Shown here: piece after piece, positions 11,840-20,504 of the stretch
Position numbering within the stretch: position 1 is the first letter of the stretch
How the letters are laid out: each line of letters opens with the position of its first letter
Made by a program: the position numbers and the translations under genes
Notes under the pieces: model-generated
What the model saw: only the letters and a program-made list of their open reading frames with translations
The model's database searches: none
Told to the model about the DNA's origin: nothing
Origin: Simmondsia chinensis
Lineage: Eukaryota > Streptophyta > Magnoliopsida > Caryophyllales > Simmondsiaceae
Length of the DNA stretch: 64,000 bases
Assembly (NCBI GenBank): GCA_018398585.1
Contig: JAGTTD010000007.1
Span: forward strand, 7,571,320 to 7,635,319
Direction: 5' to 3'

Positions 11840-12352
11840 TGTTATGACCCAATTGAATTGTAGATCATAAACTAATATGTCTTGAATTGAATTGAGAGAA
11901 AAAGGGAGGGAGAGAGAGAGAGAGAGAAAAATAAGAGATTAAGGGAGAAGTAGAATTGAAGAACAAGTAAGAGAGAAAGAGAGAGATTGAGAGGGAGAGA
12001 GAGAAATTAAAAGAGTAAAATCTTATTATTCATCAAAGTCGATCAATACATGCCATTACATCCCTATATATAGACTAAGGGATAAGGAAACGGAAATATT
12101 AAAACTAAGTGTAAAAAAAAAATCTGGAAAAAACAGTAAAAAAAAATAGCAATCTACACTTTTGCGCCAAAACCGAACTAATGGCTAGTAACCGATTTTC
12201 CCGCCGAAAATAGAATTCGAAAATTAGTTAGGAATTAAACTTCTAAACCCATTTTTGAGGGAAATTGGGCAATCTATGATATGAATTTTAATAATTCCAG
12301 CTCAATTAACAAATTAAAACCAGGAATTAAGAGAATTACTCAATATAAATCA
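11840..12352 (-). repeat. 5' LTR of the short LTR element
   Basis: Starts TGTTATGACCC on plus, directly after the primer site. Its far end lacks the CTAAGTATATGACA present in the sister LTR and meets gypsy sequence, so the end is eroded or lost in a rearrangement. Confidence 0.8.
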
Positions 12353-12965
12353 TAGGTTTGTGCCAGGTTTCAGCTCTATCATGGTACAAATTACGAATTG
12401 CTTGAGAGGGAGTAGCTTCAGTTGGACTCCGGAGGCATCTGATGCCTTCGAAGAAGTGAAGCGAAGGTTGACCATGCCCCCGGTATTAGCCTTACCTAAT
12501 TTCCAAAAGACATTCGAGTTGCACACTGATGCCTCCAAGGTTTGTATTGGCGCAATGCTTAGTTAGGAGGAGTGTCCTATAGCATACTTCAGTGAGAAGC
12601 TTGATGGAAGTAAGTTGAATTATTCAACTCAGTGAGAAGCTTGATGGAAGTAAGTTGAACTATTCAACTTATGACGTTGAGTTGTACACAGTGGTGCGAG
12701 CTTTGAGACATTGGAGGTCGTATCTTGCCAACAAGGAATTTATGTTGTACTCGGATAATGTGGCACTGAAATATATCAATAGTCAAGACAAGCTTTCTGA
12801 CTAACATGTGAAGTGGGCAAGTTATATTCAGCTCTTTTACTTTGTAATCAAGCACAGTTCTAGAGCATTGAACAAGGATGTTGTCGCCTTGAGTAGGCGT
12901 ACGTTGATCGTGACTAATAACCAAGCTTCAGTACTAGGTTTTGACAAGTTGCCGGAGCGTGACAT
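12353..12965 (+). pseudogene. Ty3/gypsy RT C-terminus and RNase H fragment
   Basis: The frame starts at RFVPGFSS and continues FSWTPEASDAFEEVKRRL, LHTDASKVCIGAML, then YDVELYTVVRALRHWRSYL and the NKDVVALSRR end of RNase H. This is a different gypsy copy from the one at 6473 and is more diverged. A TAG lies near 12,565. A 40 bp tandem duplication (12,590-12,629 and 12,630-12,669) repeats the segment before YDVELY. No integrase follows, so it is a fragment. Confidence 0.8.
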
Positions 12966-14959
12966 ATATTATTAGATTCAGCTAAAATCCAACCCGTGTT
13001 AGTTATGGACCAAAACCCGTGCTTGGTTAACCTAAAACCAAGAACGATCTAACGCGATTTGCAAAACTCGAGATGATAAGTTATGGACTTTCAATTCCAA
13101 CTTTCGATTCTTTTGATTTGTTAAACAATAGAATTTCAATTCTATTATAATTCTAATTTAATTGGAATTGAAATTGGAATTACAATTTCATAATCCCATT
13201 ATAATTCTATGTTTCAAGTGATGTCCAAGGATGTCCTGTTCGTGATGAGGCTCGGTTAGTATAGTTCTGTTCTGTTCTCATTATTTTTTTTTGGTTGATT
13301 ATGAGTTGTTCGGAAATATCAAATAAAATTAAAGTGAAAGAACTGGTTGTGGTTCCCTCTTAACTTTTTAAACAACGACATCGTTTCTTATAACTTCAAA
13401 ATTGTTTCAACCATTGTAGTCATAACAATTTCATAAGATTTTGGGTCAGACGTTTTATCTTAAGTTTCCTTCAAACTATTCAATCGAGATAACAATCTGT
13501 TGGACATGTTAGCATCCCTTAAATTTCTACCCTTCTCGATTCTCAATTGATGTAAATGGTTCTTGACTGCCAGTGCCTTACAAAATGAAACAACTGGAAG
13601 TTATTCTAAAGATGTCGTGGGACTTGTATGTTATCCCTTGGTTGTATGTGGTAAGTATGCCAAAGGGATGTAGGGGTCCCAAACATTGATGATAATCTTC
13701 CGTCTATGACGTCATGTCAGGTGATCATATTCGTTTCCTTCTGAACTAAATAAGATGGGATCAGATTGTTTTTATCAACCAAACGTGAGTCTCACCGTTA
13801 ACTAGAATTTTTTTACTACTTTAAACTGTTAAAAAGCTGAAACAAACGCAGTCTTAGTATATATAACATTTTTCTTCTTGGAGATTGTTTCTTCCCTTAT
13901 TAGCAAAGGACCAAAGGTAAGTATTTGGTGGTTGGAATACGAACTCTTGCATGCTTGAACCGAAACCCCATACAAACATCTTTTGGATGTCTGATGTACG
14001 GTTGTGTATGCCTCACTATCATATGTCGTCACCTGCAAGAAACTGAAGTCCAAAAGCTTGTTTGATTGCTATCATCGGGCTTGAATCCAAGCGCACACCA
14101 ATGCCCTTGTCCCACAACCGAGGCAAAGAACCCATGCCTGGCGCTGTGGCCTCACCACCAAATATTGATGACGATATCAACAACCAATGATTGCTCTGTG
14201 GATAAATGCCAGTCTGAACTGGTGCACTGGACTAGACCAGCTATTTTAGGCAAGGTTTGGATTAGATTGACTATATATTAATCTGATCCTCAATCCTAGC
14301 ATTTGACCATAATTATTGTTTGGTCTTCGGATTCTTTGCCTTGTTTTCAATTATAGGATTGTTGTTGGGTCCTAATTGTTCATGTTATTCACTTTGTGAA
14401 CCAGGGGTAACTCTGCCTTGCCCACTAGGCATTTGTAAGGATATTTTGGTGCTTTAGAGCTTCCGTAAAAGTTAAGATTTGACCATTTCTGTTCCAAATT
14501 AGGTTACCTGTAATCTATTCAGGTTCGTCATAGATGGTCTTATTATCAACTATATCTAAATTACTGAAATTTGTAAAAATATGATTGTGTTTGAAGATAT
14601 TTATCAATTTGTATATATTGAGTATAAGCTTGTAACTTACTTAACTGGAGATTAATTATCTGAAGTTAATGCTCGTTCGGTTGACAAGTTTGGTATGCCG
14701 TGTTGATGAACCAGTGATGAGAGTACTATTATTTGTTGAGTAAAGTTTTTTGGCTGTTAAGTATAATTACAAGAAGGATTTTCTAAATAAATATTAGAAA
14801 CTTAGAAATAATTAATTTATGTAATTTAAGGATAATTATACAATAACAGGATATTAGAAAATTTATCATTTAGATATCTTGAGATTTGGCTATTTATCAC
14901 TTAAGTGTCTTATTCTTATGTATATAAAAGGTACCCTAATGTTTCGAATTGTTAGTCGC
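12966..14959. other. Unassigned sequence with one repeat remnant
   Basis: About 2 kb without recognisable coding. 13,060-13,205 resembles the right end of the repeat at 29,362-30,210 (AAACAATAGAATTT, AATTGGAATTGAAA and a TTCTATGT-like end). Short frames at 13,829-14,053 (minus) and 14,066-14,281 (plus) match nothing I know. Confidence 0.4.
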
Positions 14960-14977
14960 TTTTAGCAGCAAAAATCC

Positions 14978-15232
14978 ACTTAAGGGTTCATTTACCATAC
15001 AATAATGTACCGGATCCCATTAGATTTTCGACATGCTTGGGTGAGAGTAGTACGAGGATGGGTGACCTCCTAGGAAGTCTTCGTATTGCCAACCCTATAA
15101 GGTTGAAGGTTCTCGGAAACAGCCTTTTGGCAGGATTACACCCTGAAGGGGTAAGGCTGCATATATCCACCTCCCCTAGGCCTCGCATAGGCGGGAGCCT
15201 TTGAGGCACTGGGTATGTTGTTGTCATTGTTG
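14978..15232 (+). mobile_element. 5S rRNA-derived SINE, copy 1, with target-site duplication
   Basis: 14,984-15,100 aligns along almost its whole length with plant 5S rRNA: ACCGGATCCCATTAGA, TGCTTGGGTGAGAGTAGTAC and GGATGGGTGACCTCCTAGG. The internal promoter region is therefore present, though box A is damaged (TTAAGC missing). 15,101-15,210 is a body with GGAAACAGCC, GGTAAGGCTGCATA and GGCGGGAGCC...CACTGGGT, followed by a TTG-rich tail. TTTTAGCAGCAAAAATCC (14,960-14,977) and TTTTAGCAGCAAAATCC (15,233-15,249) flank the unit and differ by one A. This is direct evidence that head and body moved together by target-primed retrotransposition. The body matches the 3' ends of the LINEs at 16,978 and 50,722. 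Confidence 0.88.
14984..15100 (+). rRNA. 5S rRNA-like head of SINE copy 1
   Basis: A diverged 5S rRNA sequence, not a functional 5S gene. The intermediate element (GGATGGGTGACC) and box C region are well kept and the region before TGCTTGGG is rearranged. It probably served as an RNA polymerase III promoter for the SINE. Confidence 0.8.
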
Positions 15233-15249
15233 TTTTAGCAGCAAAATCC

Positions 15250-16544
15250 TTATTCATACAAAGCAATTGAATTTGATTGAAGATGTAATGATACTTCTAA
15301 TTGGACATTTGGCATTGTCGAATCATGTTAGGGAGACCTTGTCCAAGAAAAGGTCGAAGTGTTTCATTGTCAAGTTCTTCTTGTTGTTAGCGATACATCC
15401 ATCTCAAGCGGGTTAATTCAAGATGATGAAGGAGTTTTAGCTCTATTGGGTGTGGAGGCTCCACCAAATGAAGAGGGTGTTCACGTCACAAGGGCTGATT
15501 TGGTCGCTTACGAGCCGGCTTGATTATTGGCTCGCATGTCTAGATTGCAAAATTGAGTAACATATATGTTTTTCTAATTTTTAATTTCCATGCATGATTT
15601 ATTTTATTACCCTTTTCTAAAAATTCAATTAACAATAACAAACCTCATAAATGAGTTTAACAAGCCGGATAAACGAGCTAACAAAGCTCAACGAGCCCGC
15701 TTGCCAAATAATCAAGCATAAATGATACCGATGCCAAGTCAGTCTCATTTAGTTAATGAGCTGGTCTCATTTATTAAACAAGCCGAGCCAAGCACAGATA
15801 TGTGGTTTGATTAGATAAATGATACTGATACATAGCCGGTTTCATGTAGTTAAGGAGACAAGCCGAGCAAGCTGTGGCTTGGCTCGGCTCGGCTCGGCTC
15901 ATTTGCAGCCCTCGTTATAATTATGTCTAAAATAGTTACTATTGTATTATATATATTTATTTATAGTAGCTTCAAAATGCGAACTATGCCAACTAGGGGA
16001 TAACAAATATTCGTTGGATTTGAAACATTTCATACAATGGAATGCAACAAAGTGAAAAAAATCCATAATGAATATTGCTTTGCTAGCTCATATTATTCAT
16101 GAATATGTGTATTAGCTGGATGTGTTTATTGGTGTTCACTCCCAAATGCGATGTGTACGATCCTGCAAAATGCAGCCGAATATTTTGACTATGCAATATC
16201 AAGACTCCACTGAGTCATGGTTAGCTTAATTCATGAGATGTTCTTAGCACCTCGTCCCAACTCTTCCGCTCCTCATGCATAGTGCAACCCTTCTCAAGTC
16301 AAGGGCCCCATTTAAGCTCCCCTGAGTCCATTGAACCCAATGTTAACCTACTAAGTGGTATATTGACGATCACCTAGCTCTTGAACATCATGTCATGGAG
16401 TGTAACCTATCAATAGGTTCACTCACCAACACGATAGTTGGGCACACAGTTGCGCACACCCTTGCACGAAGGCCTTCATCATCTGTGCTAATTCTTTATA
16501 GCAATGTGGATTAAGTCCATTTAGCGCGCAAAATGGAGTATTGA
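15250..16544. other. Unassigned sequence with an AAGCCGAGC-rich repeat
   Basis: No gene supported. 15,640-15,905 is rich in GAGC/GCTC words (AAGCCGAGCCAAG, GGCTCGGCTCGGCTCGGCTC near 15,880) and resembles 27,181-27,740. Such GAGCC-rich blocks belong to dispersed plant repeats, but no termini are visible here. Confidence 0.4.
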
Positions 16545-16679
16545 GATGATGATGGAGAAGAAATAAATTCAAAGGAACTGCTTGCTCAACTACTTCAACA
16601 AATTCAAGGTTCTTCCTCAGAAGAAGATGGGGGAGAAGAAATAAATTCAAGTCAGAGTAATCCTTTTAATCTACTTTAA
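16545..16679 (+). pseudogene. Endogenous pararetrovirus fragment A', end of ORF2
   Basis: Plus-strand coding for LLAQLLQQIQGSSSEED, with the stop at 16,677-16,679. It matches the end of ORF2 in the minus-strand copies at 19,089 and 48,768. A 20 bp block (GGAGAAGAAATAAATTCAA) occurs twice here (about 16,555 and 16,632). Confidence 0.75.
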
Positions 16680-16977
16680 AGTTTTTTTTTTTTTTTTTTT
16701 TGGTTGTTAGCAAAGGATCAACTATTCAACCGATAGTATACTGTAGTAGCAGAACAGACAACAATGTAGCAATATTGTACAAATGACAATAATTCAAGAA
16801 TCTTACTGTAACAATAATTAAAAACTTTCACTATTCAATGGACAATTATTGTAAGCCGGGTGTCCTAGTTACTCAATTCAATTCAGAAGCCTTTTCAGGT
16901 CCAGGATTTCTCCTCTATAAAAAGGGACTTAATCCAGCATTCAAAGGTAGAGGCGATTTAGCAGAGAACTTGAGTAC
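16680..16977 (+). promoter_or_regulatory. Pararetrovirus A' promoter region with TATA box
   Basis: A poly-T tract (16,681-16,701) is followed by sequence closely matching the complement of 18,800-19,090. CTATAAAAAGG at 16,915-16,925 is the TATA box of the virus-type full-length transcript, placed after ORF2 as in circular caulimovirid genomes. Transcript leader follows until the LINE insertion at 16,978 and resumes after it at 18,449. Confidence 0.75.
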
Positions 16978-18448
16978 AACAACAACAACAACAACATGCC
17001 CAGTACCACAAGGGCTTCCGCTTGCGCGGGGTTTGGGGGTTAATATGTACGCAGCCTTACCTCATCAATGTGAGACCCTAACAAGAGACTATTTCCAAGG
17101 ACCTCCAGCCTAATAAATGAGAGGTTATACATGACCTATATAAAGAGCAAGAAAATGGGGAAATATGGAGCATTAGAGAAGCATAATGGAGCGAGTAAGG
17201 AAGCAAAGAAGCATGTAGGGCCTAGATTCCATGCGTGGCATGTATGATTATAGATAATTAGTCCTACAAGCATATAAGCAAGTACTCATGCAAGCATGTT
17301 AGTATGTGGCATGTACACACGGGCACAGCATCAGGAGCAAAATGTAAAAGCACAAGACAAAAGCAAACACATGAAGTGTCCATAGAGTATAGGAAGAGAG
17401 GGGAGAGGGAGACAGAGATAATAGAGGGATAGAGCGAGAAGCGGAGAGAGAGAGAGAGAGGGAGAGAATATACAAAGTACTAAGTGGACAACATACATCA
17501 GTACTACGGATATATGAATGAGCATATAAGCAGCGCCGTGGTACTAGAACTAGTTTGTGGGAGCTCGAAGCTCCTGCTCTGCTCCATCGGTTATCCCTAA
17601 AACTACTCTGCCCTAAGCTCTAACTAGGGCCATATCTTCAATTAGGTCGATGTAGGTGAGATCCTGATGGATTGTCCTTGTCTAACTCTTCTTTGGCCGG
17701 CCTCTTCCTCTCTTCCCAACTGTAATATGGAGGGGTGGGACTTCACCCAACTCTACTTTGGCCGGCCTCTTCCCCTCTTCTCATTTGTGGAATTGTCTCC
17801 ATCCAGCCCAAGGAGCACTAATTGCCCAGCAATGCCTGCACTGATACAGGCATCCTTATGGTATCCTTTTAGTGCTCGTTGTTTCTATAGGGTCAATGCA
17901 CTTACCCCCTTACGTCGGGCACACATATACTAATCCTCGACTAAGCTCTATCTAGGGTCATCTCTTCACTTAGGTTGAGATATGTGAGGTCCTGATGAAT
18001 AGTCTCCATCCAACTCTTCTTGGTTGACCTCTCCCTCTCTTCCCGTTTGTCATCTAGAGTTGTTTACATCTCCTGACAGGGCCAGTAGTGGGTCTCCTCC
18101 TAACATGCCCAAACCACCGTAAGCGTTGCTCCCTCAATTTATCCTCTATTGGATCAATGCTTAATTGACTTCTTATAATATCATTTCTAATCCTATCTTC
18201 CCTTGTGTGGCCACACATCCACCTCAACATCCTCATCTCCGCCACTTTCAGCTTTTGCGTGTGATAGCACTTAACTGGCTAGCACTGTACCCTGTATGAT
18301 ATAGCGGGCCTCACTACCGTCTTATAATATTTACCCTTTAACTTTAAAGGAAACTTCCTATCGCACAGGACTGCAGAGGCCATTCTACATTTATGCCGAC
18401 CCACTTTAATCCTGTTGTTGACATCTGCGTCCACTTCTCCATCTTGAT
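16978..18448 (-). mobile_element. RTE-type LINE, 5'-truncated, with target-site duplication
   Basis: The minus strand encodes the RT C-terminal region: VNNRIKVG-like sequence near 18,420, then MRMLRWMCGHTREDRIRN and LREQRLRWFGHVRRRP (18,245-18,054). A 3' UTR of about 1 kb follows, with GA-rich microsatellite at 17,395-17,465. It ends in a conserved tail (GGAAATAGTC, GGTAAGGCTGCGTACAT, GTACTGGGC) and (TTG)n. GCAGAGAACTTGAGTAC (16,961-16,977) and GCAGAGAACTTGTGTGC (18,449-18,465) flank it and agree at 15 of 17 positions. The insertion split the leader of pararetrovirus A'. The 5' truncation removed endonuclease and most of RT. Confidence 0.88.
18054..18245 (-). pseudogene. LINE RT C-terminal domain fragment
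   Basis: The 63-codon frame carries the conserved RTE-type segment MRMLRWMCGHTREDRIRN. The frame is the tail of the ORF in the truncated LINE. A matching segment lies at 51,197-51,523 in the larger LINE. Confidence 0.85.
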
Positions 18449-18534
18449 GCAGAGAACTTGTGTGCTCATATAAAATATCCTTTGAAACAAATTTATTGTA
18501 ATCTTTATCTTTCTCCGTTTTCTTTCAAGGTACT
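18449..18534 (+). other. Pararetrovirus A' leader resumed after the LINE
   Basis: TCATATAAAATATCCTTTG and ACAAATTT match the leader of copy A read on the minus strand near 18,800. This confirms that 16,961-16,977 and 18,449-18,465 were once one site. Confidence 0.7.
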
Positions 18535-18780
18535 TCATTGCTTATATTTGATTTTTCTTTGTTTTCTATAATATTTAGAGGTTTGAGGAAAGTATTGTTT
18601 TTTATGCCTTTTTGAGGGGGTTTTGAAATCATGAATTTCATATTGGGTACAAAAAGATCCTAATACTTTTCTTGCCTGAGATTTTTTAAGGCTATTACGA
18701 AGTTTTTGTTCTTCGCATAATAGCAAAGCTTCTTTTTTAATAAAAGCAAATAATTGGCCATATGGTATATTTGTTTACAA
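18535..18780 (-). pseudogene. Pararetrovirus coat-region fragment
   Basis: The minus-strand frame contains EEQKLRNSLKKSQARK and a basic Lys/Arg/Tyr-rich stretch. It is nearly identical at DNA level to 23,110-23,330 in copy A. It lies between two virus promoters pointing toward each other (16,915 plus and 18,860 minus), so it is a rearranged piece. Confidence 0.75.
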
Positions 18781-19088
18781 AGGAGATTTTGTATGACCAC
18801 TCCTAGTTCTTTGCCAAATCGTCTCTGCCTTCAAATGCTAGACTAAGTCTCTTTTTATAGAGGAGAAACCCCGGACTTAAAAAGGCTTCTGAATTGAATT
18901 GAGTAACTGGGACACTTGGCTTACAATAATTGTCCTTTGAACAGTAAAAGATTTGAATTATTGCTACAATAAGATTCTTGAATTTTTGTCCTTTGTGTAG
19001 TACTGCTACAGTGCATCTGTCTGCTGCTGCAGTATCTTGTTTGTTGAATAGTTGATCCTGTGTTAACCAAAAAAAAAAAAAAATTATT
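18781..19088 (-). promoter_or_regulatory. Pararetrovirus A promoter and leader start
   Basis: On the minus strand CTATAAAAAGA (18,850-18,860) lies about 230 bp after the ORF2 stop and is followed by leader. The stretch closely parallels 16,690-16,977 in opposite orientation. An A-run at 19,069-19,083 on plus follows the ORF2 stop. Confidence 0.75.
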
Positions 19089-20105
19089 TTAAAGTAGATT
19101 GAAAGGATCACTCTGACTTGAATTTATTTCTTCTCCCTGATCTTCTTCTGAGGAGGATCCTTGAATTTGTTGAAGTAGTTGAGCAAGCTGTTCCTTTGAA
19201 ACTTTAGACTAAGATTTCGCTAAAGAGTTTGAAACCGTTGTCATGCATGGATGTGCTGGAGGTTTGGATGGAGTGGTTGAGAGACTTGGAGATGAAATTT
19301 GAATATCTTTATTTTTGCAGTCTTCGAAAATTTGTAAGAATATCGGTGGTACAATCACGTTCAAGAACATACTTTTCCCGCCATTTAAGTTTGAACTCCC
19401 TTACAAGAGATAAAGGATATTGTTGTTCAAAAAATTGAGCAAAAGACTAGCAAAAAGCCCAAGGGATTTGAAAATTTGAATAAAAACTTATTATTGTATC
19501 TAAAGGATTCTCTTCTAAATATTTTGAATAAATGTTGAATAAAGCTTTTACAATTGCTAGATAAATATCAGTTGTGCTGCCGAAGTATTGTCACCACTCA
19601 TAAAACCAGCCAGGAAAACTTCTTGATTTCCTTTTGAATTGGAAAAACCATTAATGGTCAAATTGTCGGTAGAGCAAAGCTCGGAACCAAGCTATTTTGT
19701 AATCCTGATATGTAAAACTAGACGGTTGAAATGGTTGTGAAAATAATCTTGAAGTAAATGGAGTATGTTGAAAATCGTTGAGATGCTAAACATCTATAAT
19801 TTTACAGATCTTATACAGGACTTGCCCAGTATTCTCGTCTTTTGTGTGTTTAATCTAGACTGATCCTGAATCAACGAATATAAATTCATGAAACTTTTGA
19901 GTCTTTTGAATATCGTCTAGAAACCATAAAATTTTCCTGGGAATGTTGTATTTACTAAATTTTCAACGGCCTCTCTTTAGCGTGCTTGGGCAAGAGTAGT
20001 ACCAGGATGGGTGACCTTCTGGGAAGTCCTCACCCACAGGTTGGGGACACTGGAAAACAGCCTCTCTTCAGGTTAGCACTCTGAAGAGGGAAGGCTGCTT
20101 ACATC

Positions 20106-20140
<35 letters not shown>

Positions 20141-20504
20141 ACCCTACTTAGGCGGGAGCCCTTGAGGTACTGGGTACGTTCCTTAACAGCATTGACTGGG
20201 AGAGTTTCTCTTTATCTAGTTAAGAAAATATGTTCAAATTGAGGTTTTAGAAAATATTGGGGTGTTTGAGAACGCAAAATATTTTGGAGTCTTTTGATAA
20301 TGGATTGTGGAGGCTGTGGTAGTAGGATGGAAAGAGGGTTTGGATTTCTTGAAATTGCTGTAGAATAAGAAGCCGAGGGAAAATCTTCAGCTAAAATTGA
20401 ATAAGGATTTTGAGTGCAGGAGTTTGAGAATGGAGTTGAAAAGTCATTGCATAATCTTCCGAGGATTAGAATTTTTCTTTTCCTTTACCTTCATCTTTGG
20501 ACAT
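19089..20504 (-). pseudogene. Pararetrovirus A ORF2, interrupted by a SINE
   Basis: Starts MSKDEGKGKEKF at 20,504 and ends at TAA 19,089-19,091 after a LAQLLQQIQ-type C-terminus. Without the SINE at 19,971-20,180 the length is about 1.2 kb, close to the ORF2 of copy D (54,652-55,825). The function of ORF2 is not known to me; florendovirus-type genomes have a second ORF in this position. Many frame breaks make this a pseudogene. Confidence 0.7.
19971..20180 (+). mobile_element. 5S rRNA-derived SINE, copy 2, inside pararetrovirus ORF2
   Basis: 19,974-20,032 is the 3' half of plant 5S rRNA (GCGTGCTTGGGCAAGAGTAG, GGATGGGTGACCTTCTGGG). It joins a body with GGAAAACAGCC, GGAAGGCTGCTTACAT and GGCGGGAGCC...TACTGGGT. 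The 5S-to-body junction is at the same place as in copy 1, so the chimera is a family trait. The body contains a 31 C run at 20,109-20,139. I cannot see the TTG tail or a clean duplication, so the ends have decayed. Confidence 0.8.

Larger units (their letters stand above)
10059..12352 (-). mobile_element. Short non-autonomous LTR retrotransposon (minus strand)
   Basis: Two directly repeated LTRs (10,059-10,548 and 11,840 to about 12,352) enclose 1.3 kb. On the minus strand the right LTR is followed by TGGTATCAGAGCC (11,824-11,836), an initiator-Met tRNA primer site, and a G-run (C-run 10,553-10,568 on plus) precedes the left LTR. Primer site and purine tract therefore fix the orientation. 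The interior has no reverse transcriptase, only two short frames (about 10,619-10,879 and 10,858-11,139) of no recognised family, so it must depend on enzymes from another element. The outer edge of the right LTR looks truncated: after CAATATA the two LTRs diverge, and gypsy coding begins by about 12,347. Confidence 0.85.

Noticed and set aside
15010..15100. A functional 5S rRNA gene
   Set aside because: The sequence is diverged, lacks part of box A, is joined to a SINE body and has no tandem 5S unit or T-run terminator after it.
14984..15232. A Cassandra TRIM element (LTRs containing 5S)
   Set aside because: No second LTR or primer site is nearby, and the body matches LINE 3' tails with a TTG tail and 17-18 bp duplications, unlike a 5-bp LTR duplication.
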